Source of the DNA: Bradyrhizobium nivariense
GTDB taxonomy: Bacteria > Pseudomonadota > Alphaproteobacteria > Rhizobiales > Xanthobacteraceae
Direction of reading: 5' to 3'
NCBI RefSeq assembly: GCF_029846715.1
Contig: NZ_JARVWW010000001.1
Coordinates: forward strand, 186,001-250,000
DNA: 64,000 nucleotides
Shown here: positions 57,003 through 64,000 of the stretch, one piece after another
Layout of the letters: every line of letters begins with the position of its first letter
Position numbering within the stretch: the stretch's first letter is position 1
Translations under genes and position numbers: made by a program
Notes under the pieces: model-generated
The model's input: only the letters and a program-made list of their open reading frames with translations
What the model was told of the DNA's origin: nothing
The model's database searches: none

Positions 57003-57797
57003 TCATTGAGCATCAGCGCCATCGTCGTCTTCAACTTGCAGAATGGTCTCTGACAGCAGAGCGGCAGCTTTTTGAAGCGGCGCTATGAACCGGTCCAACT
57101 CGACGAAGCTGACGCGCGCCACCGGCACGGAGACCCCCAGGCAAGCAATCAGTTCTCGATCCGGCGACAGAATGGGGACGGCACATCCCACCACCCCCTT
57201 CACGTACTCTTCGTTCGTCTTGGCCCAGCCCCTTTGCCGCGTATCATCGAGAACCTTCATCAGCGCGTGGACATCGACGATCGTCGTTTCCGTGAATTTG
57301 GTCAGGGGGAGTGCGCGGCACAGCTGCGCCCGGGTCCGCTCGGGCAATCTGCTCATGTAGATCTTCCCCGTGGACGTGCAGTGTAACGGCGCCGCTTCTC
57401 CCGGATTGAACTGAAGACCTTGCGGCTCCGAAACGCGGACACTGTCGACATAGGCGACGAAATTATCGCGTACGATGCCGATCTCGCACTGTTCGCCGAT
57501 TTCGCCAACGACCGCCCGAAGCACCGCGTGCCGTCGCGCGGTACGAAACGCCGCGCCGATGACAGTGGCGGACAGGGTGACGAGCTGGTTTCCCACAACG
57601 TAGCGCTTGGTCCCCAACGCCTTCTGAAGCAGTCCACGGTCCTCGAGATTTCCGATCAACCTGTGTGCCGTCGGAAGAGGCAGCGAAAGAGCCTTTGCGA
57701 TCTCTGCCGCTGAGACGGCTTTGCGCTGGTCGGCAACGTGCCGAACGATCGCAAGAGCACGATCCAAAGGACCCTCCTTCTCAATTCGCTTCGTCAT
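57003..57797 (-). CDS. IclR-family transcriptional regulator
   Basis: The 264-residue protein has the IclR winged helix: ALAIVRHVADQRKAVSAAEI then ALSLPLPTAHRLIGNLEDRG, followed by the effector domain (HCTSTGKIYMSRLPERTRAQ is close to the usual motif, and ECGFDDEE... is replaced by WAKTNEEYVKGVVGCAVPIL). It is divergent from the aminotransferase/ABC operon, which it probably controls. A short inverted repeat at 57879-57896 lies in the shared promoter. Confidence 0.92.
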   Translation of the reverse strand: MTKRIEKEGPLDRALAIVRHVADQRKAVSAAEIAKALSLPLPTAHRLIGNLEDRGLLQKALGTKRYVVGNQLVTLSATVIGAAFRTARRHAVLRAVVGEIGEQCEIGIVRDNFVAYVDSVRVSEPQGLQFNPGEAAPLHCTSTGKIYMSRLPERTRAQLCRALPLTKFTETTIVDVHALMKVLDDTRQRGWAKTNEEYVKGVVGCAVPILSPDRELIACLGVSVPVARVSFVELDRFIAPLQKAAALLSETILQVEDDDGADAQ

Positions 57798-57878
57798 TTC
57801 TCACCCGGCCAAAATCAGCAGCAAAATCAAGACCAACGCCAATTTATATCATTTTTCGGAATAAAACATATTGAAATA

Positions 57879-57896
57879 CGACAATTTTGTTTGTCG
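57879..57896. promoter_or_regulatory. Small inverted repeat in the IclR/aminotransferase divergent region
   Basis: cgacaa (57879-57884) and ttgtcg (57891-57896) are inverted around six bases. The position, 82 bases upstream of the IclR start and 138 bases upstream of the aminotransferase start, suits an operator. It is only a candidate. Confidence 0.4.
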
Positions 57897-58033
57897 CAGG
57901 CAGGAAAGCTCATACTCTCAGCGCTGCCGGTGAATGACTAGAAATTGTGCAACGCAGTCTCGCCCGCTCCGAAAATCTCGCTCCGCCTCTTGGCCGAGAG
58001 CCAAGTCCCGTCGGCGCCCAACTGGAGATGTGC

Positions 58034-59194
58034 ATGTCTCGCCACTACGACGTGGACGCTGTGAGGAAGGAATTCCCCGCCGTCGAACGGATGGTCTATC
58101 TGGACTCCGGGTTTCAAACCCCACTCGCGAGTCCGGTGAAGGCCGCCATCGAGCTCTTCCTTCGCGAGAGCTTCGAGACGGCTGGCCCGAAGAGCGTCTG
58201 GCTCGATCGGGTGGAGCAGACCCGCGTCAAGGTCGCTCGCTTTCTCGGCGTGACAGCGGATGAGATCGCCTTCACGAAAAACACGTCGGAAAGCATGAAC
58301 ATCGCGGCAAACGCACTGCCGCTGCAGGCCGGTGACAATGTCCTGATGATCCACGGCGATCATCCGAACAACGCCTACGCGTTCCTCAATCTGCAACGGA
58401 AGGGCGTCGAAATCCGCTTCGTTCCGATGACGGATATCGTCGATGCCGACAGCTTTGCTCCCTTCATTGACAACAAGACGCGTGCGATCTCGATGTCGCA
58501 TGTGACCTTCCATGCCGGTCACTGCTTCGACATCGAAAGCGTCGGCGCGATGTGCGCCAGGAAGAAGCTCTACTTCGTCGTCGACGTGATGCAGGCGATC
58601 GGCGTCGTACCTGTTGACGCGAAGGCGATCGGCGCCAGCTTCATCGGCTCCGGCAGCCACAAGGGATTGCTCGTTCCGCAAGGGCTCGGGCTTCTCTATT
58701 GGGACAAATCCCTTGGAGAGCTGGAACCGGCCTATATGGCGGCTGCGAGCCTCGCCGATGTTCCCAGCGACCTCATCGCGCGTCCCGACAAAATGGCACC
58801 CTCTCCGGCCGCCAGGCGCTTCGAACTTGGCAACTTCAATCTGCCCGCGGTCCATGCTCTGGGTGCTTCCCTCGACATGATCGAGCAGATCGGGGTGCAG
58901 AACATCCAGAACCACTGCTTCGACCTCGGCGATCACCTGATCGCGCGCCTGGACGAGCTCGGCGTCCGCCTGGTTGGCCCGCGCGATCGAAAGCACCGCG
59001 CCCCGCATATCTACGTCATCGCCCTGCCCGCAGCGGACTGGCTCGGGCATTTCGAGGAGAACGGCGTGCGCGTTTCGCCCGAACGTGACGGCATCCGCGT
59101 CTCGCTCGGCATGTTCAACACCGCGACGGATATCGATCGCCTGATCGACGTCATCCGCCGGCGAGGGCTCGGACGCCCCTCGGTCGCAGCTTGA
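58034..59194 (+). CDS. Aminotransferase class V (PLP), cysteine desulfurase/isopenicillin epimerase-like
   Basis: The 386-residue PLP enzyme starts YDVDAVRKEFPAVERMVYLD. The cofactor-binding parts are FTKNTSESMNIAAN, HGDHPNNAYAF and FVVDVMQAIGVVPVDAKAIG, and GSGSHKGLLVPQGLGLLYWD holds the lysine that binds PLP. It fits the group of class V enzymes acting as epimerases, lyases or aminotransferases; the active-site cysteine of desulfurases is not evident. It leads an operon with an amino-acid ABC transporter, so its substrate is probably the imported compound. Confidence 0.9.
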   Translation: MSRHYDVDAVRKEFPAVERMVYLDSGFQTPLASPVKAAIELFLRESFETAGPKSVWLDRVEQTRVKVARFLGVTADEIAFTKNTSESMNIAANALPLQAGDNVLMIHGDHPNNAYAFLNLQRKGVEIRFVPMTDIVDADSFAPFIDNKTRAISMSHVTFHAGHCFDIESVGAMCARKKLYFVVDVMQAIGVVPVDAKAIGASFIGSGSHKGLLVPQGLGLLYWDKSLGELEPAYMAAASLADVPSDLIARPDKMAPSPAARRFELGNFNLPAVHALGASLDMIEQIGVQNIQNHCFDLGDHLIARLDELGVRLVGPRDRKHRAPHIYVIALPAADWLGHFEENGVRVSPERDGIRVSLGMFNTATDIDRLIDVIRRRGLGRPSVAA

Positions 59195-59222
59195 ATTTGA
59201 CAAAGGATGGGAAGGCAAAACC

Positions 59223-60119
59223 ATGAAGAAGCTCGTTCAGGTATTGGGACTTCTCCCGGCGCTCTTAGCTATCAACGCAAGCCCCTCCGCGGCGGCGGAT
59301 AGCCCGACGCTGGACAAGATCAAATCCAGCGGTTCGATTAGGATCGGCCACCGTGAGGCCTCGATACCGTTCTCGTACCTCGGGCCCGACCAGAAGCCCG
59401 TCGGTTTCTCGCTCGATCTCTGCGCGGCGATCGTCGATCGCGTCAAGGAGGAGCTGAAGTTGCCCAATCTCAAGGTCAGCTTCACCCCGGTGAACTCCTC
59501 GAACCGGATACCGCTGATCCAGAGCGGGACCGTCGACATCGAATGCGGCGGCACCGCGAACGACAAGAAACGGCAGGAACAGGTCTCGTTTTCGGTCGCA
59601 ACGTTCGTCAGCCAGCCGCGATGGCTGGTCAAGGCCGCCAGTGGCGTCAAGACCGCCGGCGACCTGAAAGGCAAGACGGTTGTCGTCACGCAGGGCTCCA
59701 ACGCAGTCGGTTTCGCACAGAGCGTCAACGCCAAGGAGCAGCTCGGCCTCAGCATCGTCCAGGCCAAGGACCATGCGGAATCCTTCCTCATGCTGAACAC
59801 CGGCCGAGCCGCCGCCTTCATGGAGGACGATATCCTCCTTGCCGGGCTCAAGGCTGCGGCGCCGAATCCGGACGCGCTCTTGTTCCTTCCCGAGGGCTAC
59901 GCGAAGATCTACTATGGGCTGATGTTCACGAAGGGTGATGCCGGCTTCAAGGCGCTCGTCGATGACGTTCTCTCCAAGCAAATGGCATCAGGCCAATTCG
60001 AGAAGACCTACGCGAAATGGTTCACCAGGCCGATCCCGCCCAAGGGTGAGAACCTCGCATTTCCGCCCACCGACGAGTTGATGGAGCGGATCGCGCATCC
60101 CAGCGATGCCGTCGACTAA
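59223..60119 (+). CDS. Polar amino-acid ABC transporter substrate-binding protein
   Basis: The 298-residue periplasmic protein has a signal peptide (KKLVQVLGLLPALLAINASP) and the type II periplasmic-binding fold. RIGHREASIPFSYLGPDQKP and VGFSLDLCAAIVDRV resemble GltI/AatJ of the glutamate/aspartate importer, with GTVDIECGGTANDKKRQEQ typical of that cluster. It is 29 bases after the aminotransferase gene. Confidence 0.93.
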   Translation: MKKLVQVLGLLPALLAINASPSAAADSPTLDKIKSSGSIRIGHREASIPFSYLGPDQKPVGFSLDLCAAIVDRVKEELKLPNLKVSFTPVNSSNRIPLIQSGTVDIECGGTANDKKRQEQVSFSVATFVSQPRWLVKAASGVKTAGDLKGKTVVVTQGSNAVGFAQSVNAKEQLGLSIVQAKDHAESFLMLNTGRAAAFMEDDILLAGLKAAAPNPDALLFLPEGYAKIYYGLMFTKGDAGFKALVDDVLSKQMASGQFEKTYAKWFTRPIPPKGENLAFPPTDELMERIAHPSDAVD

Positions 60120-60181
60120 TTGATGGAGCTGATCGTCTCGCAAGGTGATCCTCGTTTGCACCTGTAACCTGAGGGCTCGCG

Positions 60182-61003
60182 ATGTTCGGAGTGCTTTTTG
60201 AACAGGCCGCGGATGGCCAGCGCTATATCGACTGGCTCCTGTCGGGTCTCGGCTGGACCCTGGCCCTGGCTTTCTTCGGCTGGTGGATAGCCTTTGGCAT
60301 CGGAGTCGTCGTCGGCGTCGGCCGCACGGTCCAGAATCGCTTCTTCGCGCTCCTGGCCCGGCTCTATGTCGAGATATTCCGAAACATCCCTGTGCTGGTG
60401 CAGATGTTCCTCTGGTATTTTGTTGTCCCGGAGGTGGTGCCGAGCGCGCTCGGAGATGCAATCAAGCAGATCCCGCCGCCTTGGGCATCGTTCTTCCCGG
60501 CACTCCTCTGTCTCGGACTCTACACGGCCTCTCGCATAGCCGAGCAGGTCCGCGCGGGCATCGAGGCGCTCCCGAAGGGACAGGTCGAGGCGGCCAACGC
60601 CTTAGGCCTCAGCGGCTACCTCACCTATCGATATGTCATCGTGCCGCAGGCCTTGCGCCTCATCGTGCCGAGCCTCACCAGCGAGGTGATGGGCATCTAC
60701 AAGAACACGTCCGTCGCGCTCACGATCGGCTTGATGGAGTTGACCGCTCAGGCGCGCCAGATCAGCGAAGCCACCTTCCAGACCTTCTCAGCATTTGGCG
60801 CGGCGACGATCATCTATCTTTGTCTGGCGCTGGTTGCCTATCAAGCCATGACGTTCATCGACAAGGCCGTCCGCATTCCGGGGAGCGCTCCGGTAAAGCT
60901 TGCTGGACAAGACCTGGCCGCCCAAGACTTGGCGGCCCAAGACTTGGCCGCCGACGTGCAGCAAGGCGGCGCTCTGCCTGGCGCCATGGAGGTGGTGAAA
61001 TGA
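60182..61003 (+). CDS. Amino-acid ABC transporter permease 1
   Basis: The 273-residue membrane protein has the polar amino-acid permease (HisM/GltJ) fold. FRNIPVLVQMFLWYFVVPEV is the conserved helix, and the EAA loop is EALPKGQVEAANALGLSGYL. The last ~25 residues hold a LAAQD tandem repeat (a 15-base unit, 60905-60955) not seen in typical relatives. Its TGA overlaps the ATG of the second permease gene (ATGA at 61000-61003). Confidence 0.93.
   Translation: MFGVLFEQAADGQRYIDWLLSGLGWTLALAFFGWWIAFGIGVVVGVGRTVQNRFFALLARLYVEIFRNIPVLVQMFLWYFVVPEVVPSALGDAIKQIPPPWASFFPALLCLGLYTASRIAEQVRAGIEALPKGQVEAANALGLSGYLTYRYVIVPQALRLIVPSLTSEVMGIYKNTSVALTIGLMELTAQARQISEATFQTFSAFGAATIIYLCLALVAYQAMTFIDKAVRIPGSAPVKLAGQDLAAQDLAAQDLAADVQQGGALPGAMEVVK
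60905..60955 (+). repeat. Short tandem coding repeat in permease C-terminus
   Basis: Three near-identical 15-base units of the type caagacttggccgcc encode QDLAA repeats at the C-terminal end of the permease. This looks like replication slippage; it is in a tail that is likely dispensable. Confidence 0.8.
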
Positions 61004-61692
61004 ATACCCTCGATTTCTCCATCGTCGCGCAATCCTCGCCCTATCTCTGGTCGGGCCTCCTCTTCTCGCTTTCGCTCACGGCGGCCGCCTTCGCCGTCGG
61101 CATGCTCTTCGGAACCTGCCTTGCGCTCGTGCAGCACTTCGAGATTCCTGTGTTTGCCCAGATCATCCGCGGCTACGTTGCGATCATCCGGTCGATCCCG
61201 CTGATCCTCGTTCTGTTCTGGTTTTTCTTCCTGGTGCCGATCGTGCTTGGGCACCTCGGCGGCAACGGCCGCCCGATCCCGATCGGCGCGACCTATACGG
61301 CCTTCATCACCTTCGGCTTGTTTGAGGCAGCCTACTATTCCGAGATCATCCGAGTTGGACTGCGGGCCGTGAACAAGGGCCAGTTCGAGGCCTGCCAGGC
61401 CCTCGCGCTGTCCACCTACGACACCTACCGCCATATTGTCCTCCCGCAGGTCCTGCGCGTGGCCAGTCCGATCATCCTGAGCCAAACGATCATCCTGTTT
61501 CAGGACACCTCTCTCGTCTATGTCCTGTCGTTGACGGATCTTCTCGGTGCCGCCTCCAAGCTCGCGCAGCTCAACGGCCGCCTCGTCGAAATGTACCTCG
61601 TCATAGCAGTAGTCTATCTCGTCATCAGCTCTGCGGCGTCCCAGTGCGTCGCCACCCTTCGCAAGCGATATGCTGTTGCCGCGGCCCGCTGA
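61000..61692 (+). CDS. Amino-acid ABC transporter permease 2
   Basis: The 230-residue permease starts [40 protein letters not shown] is the conserved helix, and the EAA loop is [20 protein letters not shown]. It pairs with permease 1 as a heterodimer. Its start overlaps the stop of the first permease gene. Confidence 0.93.
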   Translation: MNTLDFSIVAQSSPYLWSGLLFSLSLTAAAFAVGMLFGTCLALVQHFEIPVFAQIIRGYVAIIRSIPLILVLFWFFFLVPIVLGHLGGNGRPIPIGATYTAFITFGLFEAAYYSEIIRVGLRAVNKGQFEACQALALSTYDTYRHIVLPQVLRVASPIILSQTIILFQDTSLVYVLSLTDLLGAASKLAQLNGRLVEMYLVIAVVYLVISSAASQCVATLRKRYAVAAAR

Positions 61693-61732
61693 CCATCGGG
61701 GTACCGGACGGCCTCGCATTTGGGAGACGAAC

Positions 61733-62500
61733 ATGCCTCAAGCGACTGTCAGCAATGCCACACGGCCCGCCGAGATCGTGGTCGTCGAGAACGTAATGAA
61801 ACGGTTCGGCGCATTCACCGCGCTGAACGACGTCACCCTCAAGGTCGACAAGGGCGAGAAGATCGTGCTCTGCGGACCATCAGGCTCCGGCAAGTCAACG
61901 CTCATCCGGTGCATCAACCATATCGAGAAGCACGACGGAGGCAGGATCATCGTCGATGGTGTCGAGCTGACCAACCGCATCGCCGACATCAACAGCGTAC
62001 GCTGTGAAGTCGGGATGGTGTTTCAGAGCTTCAACCTTTTTCCGCACCTCACCGTCGCCGAAAACTGCATGCTGGCTCCGATCAAGGTTCGCGGAATTTC
62101 GCAGTCTGAGGCGCGCGATCGCGCACTCGGCCTGCTGCGGAAGGTCCGCATTCAGGATCAGGCAGACAAGTATCCCGCGCAATTGTCGGGTGGTCAGCAG
62201 CAACGCGTCGCCATCGCGCGAGCGCTGTGCATGCAGCCCAAGATCATGCTGTTCGACGAACCGACATCGGCTCTCGACCCCGAGATGGTCAAGGAGGTAC
62301 TGGAAACCATGGTCGAGCTGGCGAAAGAGGGAATGACGATGGTGTGCGTGACGCACGAGATGGGCTTCGCCCGCGAGGTCGCCGACCGGGTCGTCTTCAT
62401 GGATCGGGGGAGCATCATTGAGGAAGCTGATCCGGAAACATTCTTCCGGGCTCCTCGCACGGAACGGGCGAAGGGTTTTTTGAACCAGATCATTCACTAG
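61733..62500 (+). CDS. Amino-acid ABC transporter ATP-binding protein
   Basis: The 255-residue ATPase has Walker [10 protein letters not shown], the Q-loop in [20 protein letters not shown], the signature [15 protein letters not shown] and Walker [36 protein letters not shown] is the switch region. It completes a GltIJKL-like importer. The start is at ATG 61733, with GGGAG before it. A palindrome follows the stop. Confidence 0.95.
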   Translation: MPQATVSNATRPAEIVVVENVMKRFGAFTALNDVTLKVDKGEKIVLCGPSGSGKSTLIRCINHIEKHDGGRIIVDGVELTNRIADINSVRCEVGMVFQSFNLFPHLTVAENCMLAPIKVRGISQSEARDRALGLLRKVRIQDQADKYPAQLSGGQQQRVAIARALCMQPKIMLFDEPTSALDPEMVKEVLETMVELAKEGMTMVCVTHEMGFAREVADRVVFMDRGSIIEEADPETFFRAPRTERAKGFLNQIIH

Positions 62501-62504
62501 AACA

Positions 62505-62600
62505 TTATCGGTTCTGATTGAATCAGAACCGAATCCCTAGATTCTTGTTTCGTCGCGTTTTCTTCACGCGAACCGGTATCCACGTCGCTCGAAAACGAAC
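62505..62600. repeat. Dispersed element beginning with a perfect palindrome
   Basis: Bases 62509-62519 and 62521-62531 are exact inverse arms around one G. The following gattcttgtttcgtcgcg and ttcttcacgcgaaccggt parts belong to a Rhizobiales-wide repeat by recollection, with a similar fragment (cgcgaaagtgggcaccgc) at about 32641-32660. It may also end the ABC operon. Confidence 0.65.
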
Positions 62601-62667
62601 TAAGGGTCGAAATCTCGTCATTGCTTTCTCCGCGGCGAGGCTTTGGATTGCCCCGCGCAGATCGAAA

Positions 62668-62714
62668 ATCCGCAAGGCGGACCTGCCGTACCCGTCAACA
62701 GGCGCCTTGCGGAT
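62668..62714 (-). terminator. Hairpin after the secreted-protein gene, candidate terminator
   Basis: atccgcaaggcg (62668-62679) pairs with cgccttgcggat (62703-62714), 12 bases each with a 23-base loop. Read on the minus strand it follows the gene at 62748-63329 and is followed by TTTTCG. The loop is long, so termination is uncertain. Confidence 0.5.
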
Positions 62715-62747
62715 GTTCATGCATCGGCAATTATGCCGGCTGGTCTC

Positions 62748-63329
62748 TCAAGCGACCGAGCCGCCGCGCGGGTTGACGATCGTATAGCCACGCAATGAAC
62801 GCACATGCATTCGCGTCGCGCGTCCGCCCGAGTTGGCGTCGTACGCCATCCAGGTATCTCCTCCCAGGTGCTGCTCGAGGACGAACACATGTCCGCGTCG
62901 CGCTGCGACCATGCCCGGTGCGGGTGATGTCCGCGGGAAGCGCAGCCAGTTGGCCGCAAGATTCAATTCCGGCACGATACGGCCGAACACGCGCAAGGCC
63001 GCGCCGCAGCCGCAGAAGGAGGACGGGCAACCTGCCGGACGACCACCGACGATGCGAGCGCCGGAGATGCTCGCCGTCGCGGCGCCACCTGCGTCGGTCA
63101 CTGTCAGTTGCGTCGCGCGATAGGCTTGTAGTGAGGACTTTGAAGTTAGTGAGGATCTGGAAGTGAGTGAGAACCTGGAAGTCCGCTCGCGGCGCGTTTG
63201 CGAATACGAGAAGTCGCAGGGCATCGTGACGTTGCATTCAGGTGCTTGATGAATGCGATAGGGCCGTGCTTCGGAAGCGACAGAGCTAAAGGCAACGAAG
63301 AGACACGCAGAAAGAACTGGCTTGAACAT
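62748..63329 (-). CDS. Small secreted protein with conserved Cys/His-type C-terminal domain, function unknown
   Basis: The 193-residue product has a signal peptide (MFKPVLSACLFVAFSSVASE then ARPYR). A low-complexity stretch follows, with a three-fold 18-base repeat in the DNA at 63130-63183. The C-terminal domain has GCPSSFCGCG, PAPGMVAARRGHVFVLEQHL and WMAYDANSGGRATRMHVRSL. The Cys and His placements recall a CHAP/NlpC-like fold, but no family was recognised. Start is at ATG 63329; an in-frame extension to 63443 is not protein-like. Confidence 0.75.
   Translation of the reverse strand: MFKPVLSACLFVAFSSVASEARPYRIHQAPECNVTMPCDFSYSQTRRERTSRFSLTSRSSLTSKSSLQAYRATQLTVTDAGGAATASISGARIVGGRPAGCPSSFCGCGAALRVFGRIVPELNLAANWLRFPRTSPAPGMVAARRGHVFVLEQHLGGDTWMAYDANSGGRATRMHVRSLRGYTIVNPRGGSVA
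63130..63183. repeat. Three 18-base tandem units in a secreted-protein gene
   Basis: Units at 63130, 63148 and 63166 begin agtgag and differ at a few bases. They give in-frame six-residue repeats of Ser/Leu/Thr-rich type (SLTSRS-like). Confidence 0.85.
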
Positions 63330-63588
63330 TGCAGGGCTCCAAATTGAAGTCCCTGCCCCGGCAATGAGAAACCAATAACTTTTGGCTGAAATGGGCTTAA
63401 AGAGCGGCTGAAAGTGGCTGCATTTGCGGGCCGATTTCTGCAATCACCATAGCCCACACGTAGTGGCGGGAATGATTAACTCGCAGAGAACGAATGCGTA
63501 TTGTCGCAACCGAGACGCGACCGCGTGTGCATTCGCTGCTGCCATGTCGCTGCGAACCGCGGCAGCGAGTAAATGCCGCGACTGCGCG

Positions 63589-63726
63589 CTAGCGGTTAGG
63601 CGCGCGCGGAATCTCCCATTGCTCGAGACGATCTATTGACGCCTGCCGCTCGTGCTGGCCGATCCAAATCGTGAGGAGAACCAACGCGCCGGCGAGAGCG
63701 CCGATCCCGAAATACAGCTTCCTCAT
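63589..63726 (-). CDS. Small single-pass membrane protein, 45 residues
   Basis: The frame reads MRKLYFGIGALAGALVLLTI then WIGQHERQASIDRLEQWEI and ends in TAG at 63589-63591. One hydrophobic helix (residues ~5-22) is followed by a charged helix. AGCTT and no clear Shine-Dalgarno precede it, so the start is the ATG at 63726 by default. A protein this short has no recognisable family, but the helix composition and stop are convincing enough to record. Confidence 0.55.
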   Translation of the reverse strand: MRKLYFGIGALAGALVLLTIWIGQHERQASIDRLEQWEIPRAPNR

Positions 63727-63870
63727 GCGCGTTGAATGCGGGGCAGCGGGAATCGTTCCTCGCGTCGTTGCACGCGCCGCTGCACGACCGGCGTCGACCC
63801 GGCCGAGCGCGCAATCGCGCAGGGCGCCCCAGAAGCCATAAACCCCAGGCAGTGGTTGTCGCGCGAATGG

Positions 63871-64000
63871 TTAGCCCCGAGTCTTCGCCAAACCCGATCC
63901 TGTGGTTATCGCAAAATCCGACTTTGCGGCGCCGAGCGCTGCGGCGAGCTCCTCGATGTGGTAGGGTTTCGGCAGGATCTGGACACCCGCCATTTCGGCG
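63871..64000 (-). CDS. Response-regulator receiver domain C-terminal end (cut by window edge)
   Basis: The minus-strand frame enters at the window edge and stops at TAA 63871-63873. It reads AEMAGVQILPKPYHIEELAA and continues ALGAAKSDFAITTG. LPKPYHIEELAAAL is the conserved Lys-Pro turn and last helix of receiver domains, as at the end of a hybrid histidine kinase or a response regulator. The rest lies outside the window. Confidence 0.75.
   Translation of the reverse strand, partial: AEMAGVQILPKPYHIEELAAALGAAKSDFAITTGSGLAKTRG

Overview
The window looks like chromosome from a Bradyrhizobium-type alphaproteobacterium (Rhizobiales). The evidence is the GC-rich codon use, long antisense open frames opposite nearly every gene, many SDR, acyl-CoA, MaoC and MFS genes, a DUF1236-type protein, and a dense scatter of palindromic intergenic repeats of the kind common in that group. 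No identification beyond this was possible without a database search. I saw no rRNA or tRNA gene and no CRISPR array.

Layout. 1-2.7 kb: three short-chain dehydrogenases (the first cut by the window edge) and an NADP-binding oxidoreductase. 3.0-7.66 kb: an accessory segment, lower in GC for much of its length, downstream of guaA. It holds an integrase N-terminal remnant, two partial copies of the guaA 3' end (about 3670-3899 and 4960-5122), a 245-residue protein with a HEPN-like RNx4H motif, and a two-gene unit of an Mrr-like PD-(D/E)XK nuclease and a frameshifted partner. This is the most unusual part of the window and reads as a decayed integration hot spot anchored on the guaA 3' end. 7.66-20 kb: core genes guaA, a cold-shock gene, an RsmB-type rRNA methyltransferase, a MAPEG protein, a phosphoesterase, an NADP-dependent alkenal-type reductase, a chemotaxis receptor and guaB, with small genes between. 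20-24.8 kb: an MFS exporter, a Tyr/Gly-rich secreted protein and a repeat-rich secreted protein, followed by a deleted second copy of the MFS 3' end. 24.9-36 kb: rlmE with a Ppx/GppA phosphatase, a CoxL-family molybdenum hydroxylase subunit, a hot-dog protein, a UPF0178 protein, an ABC-F ATPase, a DSD1-type PLP enzyme, and a LysR/MFS divergent pair.

36-46.2 kb is a minus-strand catabolic cluster. mmsA, an acyl-CoA dehydrogenase, 3-hydroxyisobutyryl-CoA hydrolase and mmsB give the valine/isobutyrate route to propionyl-CoA. They are followed, partly by coupled start/stop overlaps, by an acyl-CoA synthetase, a MaoC protein, an SDR and a flavoprotein; a LysR gene diverges from mmsA. 46.4-50 kb carries a TetR regulator, a PaaI thioesterase, an enoyl-CoA hydratase and a thiolase, with similar small palindromes in two of the promoters. 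50-56 kb: an MFS transporter, an OprB-type porin, a CorA/ZntB transporter, acetoacetate decarboxylase and a patatin. 57-62.5 kb: an IclR regulator divergent from a class V aminotransferase and a complete polar amino-acid ABC transporter. The window closes with a small secreted protein, a 45-residue membrane protein and the C-terminal end of a response-regulator receiver domain.
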